DNA from: Rhizobium etli 8C-3
GTDB taxonomy: Bacteria; Pseudomonadota; Alphaproteobacteria; Rhizobiales; Rhizobiaceae
Direction of reading: 5' to 3'
DNA: 64,000 bases
Assembly (NCBI RefSeq): GCF_001908375.1
Contig: NZ_CP017241.1
Span: 2,483,001 to 2,547,000 of the forward strand
Below the pieces are notes generated by a model. It was given only the letters and a program-made list of their open reading frames with translations, was not told the DNA's origin and did not search any database. The position numbers and the translations under genes are program-made. Position 1 is the stretch's first letter. The number at the start of each line of letters is the position of its first letter. Shown in pieces: positions 9,000 to 18,021 of this stretch.

Positions 9000-9028
9000 A
9001 TTGATAGACAGAAAATTTCACAGCGTCA
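9000..9028 (-). promoter_or_regulatory. Sigma-70-type promoter of the ilvIH leader
   Basis: On the minus strand TTGACG (9028-9023), a 17-base spacer and TATCAA (9005-9000) give a good housekeeping promoter. The predicted start site (7-9 bases beyond the -10 box) is at about 8991-8993, so the transcript would begin at, or one to two bases before, the leader-peptide AUG at 8991. This resembles the leaderless trpL of Sinorhizobium. Confidence 0.7.
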
Positions 9029-9126
9029 ACGCATCCCGAAATAAAAAATCGGCCACGTAACAGTCCCCGAAGGGTTTTGTTAAAGGATAAATCATATGAT
9101 CGCCTGCTAACGCAGGGAGTAGGCCG

Positions 9127-11163
9127 TTGCTCAACAACGACTTGCAAACGTCGGATAAAGCCAGCGAGCAGGATCGCCGCGACATTCAAGCCCCTGGGAA
9201 TCGCTTCCTCGGCCGTGTCGTCGCATGCAGCGGCTCACGCGCGACCATCGCTGCCGTAGCAGAGGCCGGCGGCACCGATCTTACCGAACTCTGGTCAGTC
9301 GGCCGCCTGATTTCGATCAGCGTCGGCCGGAATCGCGTCGTTGCACTCGTCTACGCCATGAACACCGGCACGCATGCCTGGGGCGAGGGACAGGACAACT
9401 CTTTCAGGATCGAGACCGAACTGCTCGGCGAAGTCCGCGTCGATGAAGACGGCCGCGAGGAATTCTCGACAGGGATCTCACGCTATCCCCATCTTGGCGC
9501 CATTGCTCACCGCATCCGCGCCACCGATCTGATGCGCATCTACGATGCGGGTACCGGGACGACGGCGGTCATCGGAAAACTGACCCAGGACGAGAGCATC
9601 GATGCGGCGATCCACATCCCCTCGATGCTTTCCAAGCATTTCGCGATCGTCGGTTCGACGGGCGTCGGCAAATCCACGGCCGTATCGCTTCTTTTGCACA
9701 AGGCAATCGAAGCCGATCCGAAGTTGCGCGTCCTGATCCTCGATCCACACAACGAGTTCGCCGCCGCGTTCCCCAGGCATTCGGTCGTTATCGATACCGA
9801 CACGCTCGACCTGCCCTTCTGGCTGATGCGGCTTGAAGAATTCGCAGAAGTCGTCTTCCGCGGCCGCGCGCCAGTGCCAGAAGAAATCGACATGCTTCGC
9901 GACATCATGCCGGAAGCCAAGCGCGCCTTTCGCGGCAGCGACAACTCGCTCGTGCGCCGCACCACCGAGAAGAGCTCGATCACCGCCGATACGCCGGTCC
10001 CTTACCGCATGGCCGATTTGCTGGCGCTTATCGACGAGCGCATCGGCCGCCTCGAAGGCCGCGCCGAGAAGCCCTTCCTCCGCTCGCTGAAGATGCGTCT
10101 CATCGCGGCGATCAACGATCCGCGCTACCACTTCATGTTCTCCAACAACACGATCAGCGATACGATCATGGACACAGTGGCGCAGATTTTCCGCATACCC
10201 GGTGAGGATCGGCCGATCTGCACGTTCCAGCTTTCCGGTATCCCGTCGGAAGTGGTGAATTCGGTTGCCTCCGTCCTGTGCCGCATGGCCTTCGAAATCG
10301 GGCTCTGGAGCGATGGCGCCGTCCATATGCTGGTCGTCTGCGAAGAAGCGCACCGCTATGTCCCGGCCGATTCGAACCTCGGATTCATCCCGACGCGCCA
10401 GGCCATCGCCCGCATCGCCAAGGAAGGCCGCAAATACGGCGTCTCGCTCGGTATCATCACGCAGCGCCCTGGCGAACTCGACCAGACGATCCTCTCGCAG
10501 TGCTCGACCGTGTTTGCCATGCGCCTTGCCAACGATCGCGACCAGGACATCATCCGCTCGGCAATCCCGAATTCGTCGATCTCCACGACGAGCTTCATTT
10601 CCTCGATCGGCAACGGCGAAGCGATCGCCTTCGGCGAGGCTATCAGCGTGCCGATGCGCATGCGCTTTTCGCGCGTCGAGCAGCATCTGCTACCGAAGGC
10701 GAACGGGGCGACTGCCAAGCATTCCGACGAGGATCCCGATACGGTCGATCTGCGCAAGATCGTAACCCGCATGCGCGCCGTCAGCGGCGGGCCGGATATT
10801 GCGTCGTTCCAGCAAAGCTACAGTGCCGCGCAAAGCGATATGCTGTTCGACGACGAAGAACCGTCGGAGGACGCTCCCTATCCGGCATCCGTCTCTGCGC
10901 CGCCGCTGGCCCCGATCGATTCCTACAGACCGGACATGCTGCCGCGCAACCATGCTCCGCGCGAGCCGCAAACCGCACCGCCGCAGACATCTTTGGACGG
11001 CCGCCTGGAAGCTCTGCGGCGAGAGATGCGCCGCGAGGAGACAACATCCCAGCGGCCGGTGTTCTCCCAAGACCCGGCTGCCAGCCCGCACCGCGAACCC
11101 GGCATGTCGCTCCGCGAAAGCATTCTCAAGAAGCCGCTGAGAGGGCTCCATAACAAGGATTGA
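9127..11163 (+). CDS. HerA-like ATPase (DUF87-type helicase domain)
   Basis: 678 residues. An N-terminal beta-barrel-like domain (FLGRVVACSGSRATIAAV, about 27-45) typical of HerA proteins is followed by a Walker A motif GSTGVGKST at residues 176-184, Walker B-like LRVLILDPHNE, and a later MLVVCEEAHRYVP segment with the RIAKEGRKYGVSLGIITQRP motif, as in HerA/FtsK-fold translocases. The last ~130 residues are low-complexity, Pro/Ala/Arg-rich and probably disordered. HerA usually pumps DNA with the NurA nuclease; no nurA is adjacent. The start is a TTG with GGGAG seven bases upstream. It is divergent from ilvIH. Confidence 0.85.
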   Translation: MLNNDLQTSDKASEQDRRDIQAPGNRFLGRVVACSGSRATIAAVAEAGGTDLTELWSVGRLISISVGRNRVVALVYAMNTGTHAWGEGQDNSFRIETELLGEVRVDEDGREEFSTGISRYPHLGAIAHRIRATDLMRIYDAGTGTTAVIGKLTQDESIDAAIHIPSMLSKHFAIVGSTGVGKSTAVSLLLHKAIEADPKLRVLILDPHNEFAAAFPRHSVVIDTDTLDLPFWLMRLEEFAEVVFRGRAPVPEEIDMLRDIMPEAKRAFRGSDNSLVRRTTEKSSITADTPVPYRMADLLALIDERIGRLEGRAEKPFLRSLKMRLIAAINDPRYHFMFSNNTISDTIMDTVAQIFRIPGEDRPICTFQLSGIPSEVVNSVASVLCRMAFEIGLWSDGAVHMLVVCEEAHRYVPADSNLGFIPTRQAIARIAKEGRKYGVSLGIITQRPGELDQTILSQCSTVFAMRLANDRDQDIIRSAIPNSSISTTSFISSIGNGEAIAFGEAISVPMRMRFSRVEQHLLPKANGATAKHSDEDPDTVDLRKIVTRMRAVSGGPDIASFQQSYSAAQSDMLFDDEEPSEDAPYPASVSAPPLAPIDSYRPDMLPRNHAPREPQTAPPQTSLDGRLEALRREMRREETTSQRPVFSQDPAASPHREPGMSLRESILKKPLRGLHNKD

Positions 11164-11178
11164 GGCTCAGCGCTGAGA

Positions 11179-11427
11179 TTATTGTCGGGCTGCAGCGGCA
11201 ATCGTACTCAGGTGGCGCTCTATCAGCGTCAGAAAGGCGATCGTCCCGCAGACCAGGGCGGCGACCACGATGCCGGCGATCGCGCCGAAAATCGCTCCGA
11301 TCACGACCATTCCTGGCTCTCCTTGAGCCGAGGCCGCGGTCGCGCCAGACAGGGTGGAGAACGCCACAATGACGATTGCAATCAGCGCATTGATGGAAGC
11401 AAGCGTCTTTGCGAGAAAATTATTCAT
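11179..11427 (-). CDS. Small membrane protein of unknown function
   Basis: 82 residues from the ATG at 11427, which has AAGGGA six bases upstream; the longer frame lacks a ribosome-binding site. A signal-like hydrophobic segment (residues 10-33, ALIAIVIVAFSTLSGATAASA) and a second helix (MVVIGAIFGAIAGIVVAALVCGTIAFL) suggest an exported or two-helix inner-membrane protein. No family is recognised. It is convergent with the HerA-like gene. Confidence 0.6.
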   Translation of the reverse strand: MNNFLAKTLASINALIAIVIVAFSTLSGATAASAQGEPGMVVIGAIFGAIAGIVVAALVCGTIAFLTLIERHLSTIAAAARQ

Positions 11428-11488
11428 GACATCCCTTTCCGTTTCCAATGATGATATCGAGCTGACTGACTTGAAGATTACGCGCTGA

Positions 11489-12391
11489 TCACGGCTGCGG
11501 CGATGTCAGGCGCTTCCAGCTTTGGTCCATCTGATTGCGAAACCAGGTCATCTGCCGCTTGGCATATTGCCGTGTCGCGGCAGCACCCTTCTCGATCACT
11601 TCCAAGCGCGTCATCTCGCCCTTCAGCATGGCTGCAATTTGGGAAACGCCGATCGCCTTCATCGCCGGCATTTCCGGTGAAAGGCCGAGTGCCAGCAGCG
11701 CCTTGACCTCATCTTCCGCACCCTGCTCCAGCATTTTCTCGAAGCGCCCGTTGATGCGCTGGTGGAGCAATGCGCGTTCCGGCAAGACGATGATCTTTTC
11801 CGCATTCGCCGGATCGACGATCACCGGTCCCGCTTGCCCTTGGAAGACAAGGATCGATTTTCCCGTTGCCTTCACCACCTCCAAGGCACGCACGATGCGT
11901 TGCCCGTCCTGGATGCTGAGACTACCGGCAGCGGCCGGATCGACTTTGGCGAGTTCAGCATGGAGCGCTTCAGCACCTTCATCCAGCAGGCGCGCCCGTA
12001 GCCGGTTGCGGATGTCTTCCGGTATCGCCGGCATGTTCGACAGACCGCCTGTCAGCGCCTTGAAATAGAGCCCCGTCCCGCCGACGAACACCGGCAACTG
12101 TCCCTTGGCACGCAGATTGGGCAGCAATGACATGACATCGCGCAACCAGGTCCCCGTCGAATAGGCAGCGCCTGGCGGCACATGGCCGTAGAGATGATGC
12201 GGCACGCCTTGCATCTCCGCTTCGGACGGCCGCGCCGTCAGGATGCGCAGCGTGCCGTAGACCTGCATGCTGTCGGCGTTGATGACGGCACCGCCGTGGC
12301 GTTTGGCAAGTTCCACGGCAAGCGCGGACTTGCCGCTGGCGGTCGGCCCGGTTATCAGGATTGCACTTGTTGCGCTCAGAAGGTTTTCCAT
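11489..12391 (-). CDS. miaA: tRNA dimethylallyltransferase
   Basis: 300 residues. The P-loop GPTASGKS lies at residues 15-22, followed by INADSMQVYGTLRILTARPS (substrate tRNA recognition) and PVFVGGTGLYFKALTGG; the C-terminal ATRQYAKRQMTWFRNQ motif is typical. It prenylates A37 of tRNAs reading UNN codons (i6A37). Its ATG touches that of the divergent serB gene (CATATG, no intergenic base), so each promoter must lie within the other's coding sequence. Confidence 0.97.
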   Translation of the reverse strand: MENLLSATSAILITGPTASGKSALAVELAKRHGGAVINADSMQVYGTLRILTARPSEAEMQGVPHHLYGHVPPGAAYSTGTWLRDVMSLLPNLRAKGQLPVFVGGTGLYFKALTGGLSNMPAIPEDIRNRLRARLLDEGAEALHAELAKVDPAAAGSLSIQDGQRIVRALEVVKATGKSILVFQGQAGPVIVDPANAEKIIVLPERALLHQRINGRFEKMLEQGAEDEVKALLALGLSPEMPAMKAIGVSQIAAMLKGEMTRLEVIEKGAAATRQYAKRQMTWFRNQMDQSWKRLTSPQP

Positions 12392-13282
12392 ATGGCTCTC
12401 GTTGCCACGCTTGTTGCCAATCCGTCAAATCCCGTTCTCACGCCGAGGCTCGCCGAACAGGCGGCCGAAATCGTGAAGGCATCCGGGCTCTACTGGCTGT
12501 CGGACGGCATCGCCTGCGATATCGCCCTTCGCGACGGAACCGATAGGCAAGCGGCGGAGGCGAATATCCTTGCGGCCATCGCCAGCGCGCCGATCGACCT
12601 GGTTGTCCAGGAGGCCGAAGAGCGTCGCAAGAAATTGCTGATCGCCGACATGGATTCGACGATGATCGAGCAGGAATGCATCGACGAGCTCGCCGCCGAA
12701 GTCGGCCTCAAGGAGAAGGTCGCCGCCATCACCGCGCGCGCCATGAACGGTGAGATCGCGTTTGAACCCGCACTGCGCGAGCGTGTTGCCCTCCTGAAGG
12801 GGCTGCCGGTCTCGGTCATCGACGAGGTTATCGCCAAGCGCATCACGCTGACGCCCGGCGGTCCGGAATTGATCGCCACGATGAAATCGAGGGGTTATTA
12901 CACTGCCCTCGTCTCCGGTGGCTTCACCGTCTTCACCAGCCGCATCGCCGCTGCTCTCGGCTTCGACGAAAACCGCGCCAACATTCTTCTTGAAGAAAAA
13001 GCCCTGCTCTCCGGCTTGGTCGCAGAGCCGATCCTCGGCAAGCAGGCGAAGGTGGATGCGCTCAGCGAAATTTCTGCAAGGCTCGGTATCTCCACCGAAG
13101 AAGCAATCGCCGTGGGCGACGGCGCCAACGACCTCGGCATGATCCACCTTGCCGGCTCCGGCGTCGCCCTGCACGCCAAACCCACCGTCGCCGCCGAAGC
13201 GAAAATGCGCATCAACCACGGCGATCTGACTGCACTGCTTTATATCCAGGGCTATCGAAAGACCGATTTTGTGACGCCATGA
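12392..13282 (+). CDS. serB: Phosphoserine phosphatase
   Basis: 296 residues. HAD-family motif I is DMDSTMIEQEC with nucleophile Asp86; motif II is LVSGGFTVF; motif III/IV is AVGDGANDLGMI. The N-terminal ~75 residues form the ACT-like regulatory part. It performs the last step of serine synthesis. An AGAAGG ribosome-binding site eight bases before the ATG lies inside miaA. Its stop overlaps the start of the acetyltransferase gene (ATGA), so the two are coupled. Confidence 0.96.
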   Translation: MALVATLVANPSNPVLTPRLAEQAAEIVKASGLYWLSDGIACDIALRDGTDRQAAEANILAAIASAPIDLVVQEAEERRKKLLIADMDSTMIEQECIDELAAEVGLKEKVAAITARAMNGEIAFEPALRERVALLKGLPVSVIDEVIAKRITLTPGGPELIATMKSRGYYTALVSGGFTVFTSRIAAALGFDENRANILLEEKALLSGLVAEPILGKQAKVDALSEISARLGISTEEAIAVGDGANDLGMIHLAGSGVALHAKPTVAAEAKMRINHGDLTALLYIQGYRKTDFVTP

Positions 13283-13845
13283 CAGTGATCGCGACGACGC
13301 CCCGCCTGCTTTTGCGCAATTGGACAGAAGCGGACCGGCCGCTTTTCCACGAGATCAATTCCGATCCTGAAGTGATGGAATTCTTCGCATTTCGTCGCCA
13401 CCGCGCCGAAGCAGATTCGATGCTGGATGCAATCCGCGATTCCATCGCCACGACCAGACTTGGTTTCTATGCTATGGCACTGAAGGAAACCGATGAGCCG
13501 ATCGGCTTTTGCGGCCTCTGGAAGCCCGAACTCGAACCGTTCCTCCCGGCAGGCACTATCGAAATCGGCTGGCGTCTTGCGAAACGGCATTGGGGCAAGG
13601 GATATGCGACGGAAGCTGGAGAAGCATCGCTTCGCCACGGTTTCACCCAGTTCGATCCTCCTGAAATTGTCTCTTTCGCGGTCACGGACAATCACCGTTC
13701 CACTGCCGTCATGCGCCGACTTGGCCTGCATCACGATCCGGATCGCGATTTCGATCATCCTCGCATTCCTGACACGCATCCGCATCTGAAACGCCACGTG
13801 CTCTATGCGATCAGCCGTCAACAATGGGAACGAAAGATCGGCTGA
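13279..13845 (+). CDS. GNAT-family N-acetyltransferase (RimJ/RimL type)
   Basis: 188 residues with the RimJ-like opening TPRLLLRNWTEADRPLFHEINSDPEVMEFF, the acetyl-CoA binding region IEIGWRLAKRHWGKGYATEAGEASL at about residues 94-118 and the closing NHRSTAVMRRLGLHHD. It is coupled to serB by a four-base overlap. The substrate is unknown. Confidence 0.88.
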   Translation: MTVIATTPRLLLRNWTEADRPLFHEINSDPEVMEFFAFRRHRAEADSMLDAIRDSIATTRLGFYAMALKETDEPIGFCGLWKPELEPFLPAGTIEIGWRLAKRHWGKGYATEAGEASLRHGFTQFDPPEIVSFAVTDNHRSTAVMRRLGLHHDPDRDFDHPRIPDTHPHLKRHVLYAISRQQWERKIG

Positions 13846-13957
13846 CATCAATTACGCTTTCCCGCAAGACAGGAAGATGTCGCCTTGTTGTCGGGTCGTC
13901 AGTGGTACCGACATCGGTGCAAAGCAGAATTCATGAATGGATCCATTGCGCGCTTTG

Positions 13958-15562
13958 CTATTCCATCGGCACTGCGATGAACCGCAAATCGCCGTTTGCC
14001 GAGGCGATCATCAGCTGCGCGTTGCGGCGGCCTTCCTGCTTCAACGACTGCACCTTCGCAGCCACGGCATCCGGCGACTTCATGAATTCCTGGGCGACCT
14101 CGACGATGACGTCACCGGCCTTGAGCCCCTTTTCGGCGGCCGCAGACCCGGGCGCCACCTCCGTCACCACGACTCCGTCCACGCTTTCGGCAATGCCGAA
14201 GGTCTTGCGAATCTCCGGGCTCAGCTGCGTCAGCGACAGGCCGAGCACATCCTTCGGCGTCTTGGCATCGGGTACCGGCGCCTGATGATCGGTCTGGCCT
14301 TTGCCGTCGGGTGCCGGCTGGACCTGATCCTGGTCAAGATTCGGTTCGTCCATGTCGTCGTTCTCTTCCGGATCAGGATTGATCACACCATCCGGAGAGG
14401 TAACAGCGTCGTTGGAAGCGGCCTGATCGCTGTCCTCAAGACGACCGAGCGTCACCTTGACAGTCTGCTCCTTGCCGTCACGCAGTACCACGACGTCGAC
14501 TTCCTTGCCGACCGGGCTTTCGGCCACGACGCGCGGTAGGTCGCGCATCTCGTTGACCGGCTTGCCGTCGAATTTCAAGATGACGTCGCCCGCCTTGATC
14601 GAACCGTTGTCGACCGGCCCTCCCTTGATGACGCCGGCCACGAGCGCGCCCTTGGCGCTATCGAGACCCAGGCTGTCGGCCACGTCGTCTGTGACCGGCT
14701 GAATGCGCACGCCGAGCCAGCCGCGGCGTGTCTCTCCGAACTCGCGAAGCTGGTTGACCACGCCCGCTGCAAGCTCCGAAGGCACCGAAAAGCCGATGCC
14801 GATCGAGCCGCCGCTCGGCGAAATGATCGCCGTGTTGATACCGATCACTTCGCCTTTCATGTTGAAGAGCGGACCGCCGGAATTGCCCTTGTTGATCGCC
14901 GCATCGGTCTGGATGAAGTTGTCGTACGGGCCTGCGTTGATATTGCGGCCGCGGCCAGAAATGATGCCGACGGTTACCGACCCGCCGAAACCGAACGGAT
15001 TGCCGATCGCCATGACCCAGTCGCCGATGCGCATGTCGCTGGAATCACCAAACTTCACGGCCGTCAGCGGCGTCCTCGGTTCGACCTTCAGCACGGAAAG
15101 ATCGGTCTTCGTGTCCGTGCCGATGAGCTTGGCTTTCAGTTTGGTGCCATTGGCGAAATTGACCTCGATGTCATCTGCACCCTCGATCACGTGGTTGTTG
15201 GTGACGATATAGCCCGACGGATCGATGACGAAACCGGAGCCGAGCGAGCTGACATTGTGGTTGCCGCCTTGGCCGCCCTGCCGCTTATTGAAGAAGTCGT
15301 TGAAGAATTCCTGGAACGGCGAGCCATCCGGTGCGCGAGGCGCCGGACCGGCACCTTCGTCGCCCTTGATCTTCTGCGAGGTGGAGATGTTCACAACCGC
15401 ATCGAGAAGCCCTTGAGCAAGATCGGCAACAGAGGCCGGACCATTCATCGCAGGCGCGCTCTGCGCTTCAGCAGTGCCGGTAAGGCCAATATTTGCCAGA
15501 AGTGCAACCCCGGCCAGGAGAGCGAGCGATCGTCTGAAGGTCGGGCGTATCGTGGGGGCCAT
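13958..15562 (-). CDS. Deg-family periplasmic serine protease (DegP/DegQ-like)
   Basis: 534 residues. A signal peptide spans residues 1 to about 34 (cleavage near AEAQ). The catalytic triad is His124 (IVTNNHVIEG), Asp154 (KTDLSVLKV) and Ser228 (INKGNSGGPLF). Two PDZ domains follow (GWLGVRIQPV... and DVLGLSLTQL...SVDGVVVTEVAPGSAAAEKGLKAGDVI), separated by an acidic Asp/Glu/Pro/Gln-rich linker. The ATG at 15562 has AGAGGA upstream and is preferred to a TTG one codon earlier. It lies downstream of hflKC and DUF2065 on the same strand, a standard alphaproteobacterial envelope quality-control operon. Confidence 0.94.
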   Translation of the reverse strand: MAPTIRPTFRRSLALLAGVALLANIGLTGTAEAQSAPAMNGPASVADLAQGLLDAVVNISTSQKIKGDEGAGPAPRAPDGSPFQEFFNDFFNKRQGGQGGNHNVSSLGSGFVIDPSGYIVTNNHVIEGADDIEVNFANGTKLKAKLIGTDTKTDLSVLKVEPRTPLTAVKFGDSSDMRIGDWVMAIGNPFGFGGSVTVGIISGRGRNINAGPYDNFIQTDAAINKGNSGGPLFNMKGEVIGINTAIISPSGGSIGIGFSVPSELAAGVVNQLREFGETRRGWLGVRIQPVTDDVADSLGLDSAKGALVAGVIKGGPVDNGSIKAGDVILKFDGKPVNEMRDLPRVVAESPVGKEVDVVVLRDGKEQTVKVTLGRLEDSDQAASNDAVTSPDGVINPDPEENDDMDEPNLDQDQVQPAPDGKGQTDHQAPVPDAKTPKDVLGLSLTQLSPEIRKTFGIAESVDGVVVTEVAPGSAAAEKGLKAGDVIVEVAQEFMKSPDAVAAKVQSLKQEGRRNAQLMIASANGDLRFIAVPME

Positions 15563-15664
15563 CAAGCTTCCTCTTATGGGATCAAAGCGGCAGTCTGACC
15601 ATCAACATAGGGCGGAATGATGGAGCGTGAAATCACCTTTTCGCGAAATCCCGTGCAATCTGCG

Positions 15665-15850
15665 TCAGCGTCTTGCCAGCCAGACAAGCACGACACCGAG
15701 CACGACGGCGCCAAGTCCGAAGATTCGTAGCTGGCGCTCCGGAACCGTTGGAAGCAGACGGGCCACCTCGACAAGAAAACGAGGGGCCAGTGCATAGACC
15801 AGCCCCTCGATGATGAGGAAGAATGCGATTCCTGTCAGGAAATCCTGCAT
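15665..15850 (-). CDS. DUF2065 family small membrane protein
   Basis: 61 residues with two hydrophobic helices (DFLTGIAFFLIIEGLVYALAP and LRIFGLGAVVLGVVLVWLARR). The ALAPRF...LL..VPERQLRIFGL pattern is DUF2065. It lies 9 bases after hflC and before the Deg protease gene. Its role is unknown; its place implies a link with HflKC/FtsH membrane proteolysis. Confidence 0.88.
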   Translation of the reverse strand: MQDFLTGIAFFLIIEGLVYALAPRFLVEVARLLPTVPERQLRIFGLGAVVLGVVLVWLARR

Positions 15851-15859
15851 CCGTATGCG

Positions 15860-16792
15860 TCAGTTTGATGGGGCCACAGGTGCCGGGGTTTGAGGCGGAA
15901 CCGGAGGCATCAAGCCGTTGGAATTGTCGAAATACCGGAAGAATTCCGTATTCGGCGACAGGACCAGCGTCGTATCCTGGGACGATAGCGCAGAGGAATA
16001 GGCCGCCATCGAGCGATAGAACTCGAAGAACGACGGATCCTTGCCGAAGGAGTCTGCGAAGATGCGGTTGCGCTCCGCATCGCCCTGGCCCCGGATGATT
16101 TCCGCATCGCGCTGGGCTTCCGCAGTGATCTCGACCACCTGGCGATCGGCAATAGCCCTGCGGCGCTGGCCCTCTTCGGTGCCTTGCGCGCGCAGCAGCT
16201 CGGCCTCGGCGAGTCGCTCTGCCCGCATGCGGCCATAAGTCTGCGGCGCCACCTGCTGGGTCAGGTCGGTCCGTCGGATACGCACGTCCTGGATATTGAT
16301 GCCGAGATTTTCGGCGTCGCCATGCAGGTCGTCGCGCACTTCGAGCATCATCGCCACGCGCTCGTCCGAAAGAGCAGCATCAAAATCGCGCAGACCGTAG
16401 ACACGGCGAAGCGACGAATCGAGCTGGGTGCGAAGTCGCGCTTCGGCGGCCTCGCGGTCGCCCGACACCGTCTCGCGGAATTTGCGCACGTCCTTGATGT
16501 CATAGATGACGAAGGCATCGACGTCGAACGTCGAACCGCCGCGAACCTGGACGCGAATATTGTCGAGATCGAAGCGCAGCGCCTGCTTCTCGACGATCTG
16601 GACGCGATCGGCATCCATGAAAGCGAGAGGCAGCTTGAAGTAGATACCCGGCTCCGTCTTCACCGACTGAATCTGGCCGAAGCGCACGACGATTGCCTGT
16701 TCGCGCGCATTGACCACGAAGACCGAGGAGTAGGCGATGACAAGCACAATGGCGAGCAGGATGATGATGGCGGGAAGTCTGTTCGATGTCAT
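15860..16792 (-). CDS. hflC: FtsH modulator HflC
   Basis: 310 residues. One N-terminal membrane anchor (LPAIIILLAIVLVIAYSSVFVV) is followed by the SPFH/prohibitin domain beginning NAREQAIVVRFGQIQSV. The RAEAELLRAQGTEEGQRRRAIAD coiled region and DAEIIRGQGDAERNRIFADSFG are typical. With HflK it forms a periplasmic cage around FtsH. It starts 3 bases after hflK. Confidence 0.95.
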   Translation of the reverse strand: MTSNRLPAIIILLAIVLVIAYSSVFVVNAREQAIVVRFGQIQSVKTEPGIYFKLPLAFMDADRVQIVEKQALRFDLDNIRVQVRGGSTFDVDAFVIYDIKDVRKFRETVSGDREAAEARLRTQLDSSLRRVYGLRDFDAALSDERVAMMLEVRDDLHGDAENLGINIQDVRIRRTDLTQQVAPQTYGRMRAERLAEAELLRAQGTEEGQRRRAIADRQVVEITAEAQRDAEIIRGQGDAERNRIFADSFGKDPSFFEFYRSMAAYSSALSSQDTTLVLSPNTEFFRYFDNSNGLMPPVPPQTPAPVAPSN

Positions 16793-16795
16793 GGC

Positions 16796-17872
16796 TCAAC
16801 CTCCCTGCTGTGCCGGTTTGCCGATCTCGTTGAGCGGCAGGTAGGGAACGATGCCCTGCTTCTCGTCGATCACGACCTTCTTGGAATTCTTCAGCACCTG
16901 TTCCATCGTCTCGAGAAACAGGCGCTTGCGGGTCACTTCGGGAGCCTTTGAATATTCTTCGTTGATGGCAGTGAAGCGTTGCGCCTCACCGTCCGCTTCC
17001 TTGACGACACGGTCCTTGTAGGCAGCCGCGGCTTCGCGAATCTGGGCCGCGTCGCCTCGTGCCTGGCCGAGCTTCTGATTGGCATATTGGTTTGCTTCTT
17101 CGACGAGGCGCTGCTTGTCCTGTTCGGCGCGCTGCACCTCTTCGAAGGCATCGGCGACATCGCGCGGCGGCGCCACGTCCTGAATAGTGACTGCTGTTAC
17201 CGCAATGCCCGCATTGTAACGGTCCATCGTGCCCTGCACGATGGCGGCAACCTCTGTTTCGATCGGCTGACGGTTGTTGCGGAAGGCATCCTGTGCCGGG
17301 CGCCGGCCAATGATTTCGCGCATCGCGCTTTCAGCCACCTGCTGCAGCGTTTCGGCCGGGTTTTCGACGTTGAAGAGATAGGCCTTGGGATCGATCACTG
17401 TGAAGAATACCGAGAACTCGACGTTCAGGATGTTCTGGTCGCCCGACAGCATGAGGCCTGTCGAAGACGAGGCCGAGGTCGAGCCGATATTCTGCTGCTG
17501 CACCGTCACCTTGACGATCTCGACCGTTTCCATCGGCCAGAGGTGGAAATGCAGCCCCGGCGTCGAAATCTCTTCCTTCGGCTGGCCAAAGCGAAGCTCG
17601 ACACCACGCTCGTCCGGCTGGACGATGTAGATGCATTGGAAAAGCCAAAAGACGACGAGAACCGCGGCAATAATCACTGCCACGCCGCCGTTGAAACCGC
17701 CGGGTACGATGTTGCGGAGCTGATCCTGGCCACGCCGGATGATGTCTTCCAGATCAGGCGGCCCGCCCCGGCCGCCGCGCGGGCGGTTCGGCCCCTGCCC
17801 CCATGGTCCCTGATTGTTACCGCCGCCGCCGCCCCATGGGCCGCCGCCGCCATTCTGATTGCTCCAGGGCAT
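16796..17872 (-). CDS. hflK: FtsH modulator HflK
   Basis: 358 residues. A long Gly/Asn/Pro-rich cytoplasmic N-terminus (residues 1-40, WGGGGGNNQGPWGQGP) precedes one membrane helix (VAVIIAAVLVVFWLFQCIYIV) and the SPFH domain (VQPDERGVELRFGQPKEEISTPGLHFHLWP). ATG 17872 is preferred to a TTG one codon upstream. It is first of hflK-hflC-DUF2065-degP. Confidence 0.95.
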   Translation of the reverse strand: MPWSNQNGGGGPWGGGGGNNQGPWGQGPNRPRGGRGGPPDLEDIIRRGQDQLRNIVPGGFNGGVAVIIAAVLVVFWLFQCIYIVQPDERGVELRFGQPKEEISTPGLHFHLWPMETVEIVKVTVQQQNIGSTSASSSTGLMLSGDQNILNVEFSVFFTVIDPKAYLFNVENPAETLQQVAESAMREIIGRRPAQDAFRNNRQPIETEVAAIVQGTMDRYNAGIAVTAVTIQDVAPPRDVADAFEEVQRAEQDKQRLVEEANQYANQKLGQARGDAAQIREAAAAYKDRVVKEADGEAQRFTAINEEYSKAPEVTRKRLFLETMEQVLKNSKKVVIDEKQGIVPYLPLNEIGKPAQQGG

Positions 17873-17996
17873 CAAAACCTCGTTGTTCGTTAAACTCCCA
17901 ATCGCATCGTGCCCGCGGGGGCGGCAGGCTTTAAGCGATTGTGACCGTTATAGGTATCGCCGCTGCTGCTTTCAACGCGGCATGAAGAACTTGGCG

Positions 17997-18014
17997 ATAT
18001 TTATTGATAAATAT
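17997..18014. repeat. AT-rich perfect inverted repeat between folA and hflK
   Basis: ATATTTAT, two bases TG, ATAAATAT: arms of eight bases in a GC-rich genome, seven bases beyond the folA stop and 125 bases before hflK. It could be a protein-binding site in the hflK promoter or a weak terminator; no U tract follows. Confidence 0.55.
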
Positions 18015-18021
18015 TTCGTTT

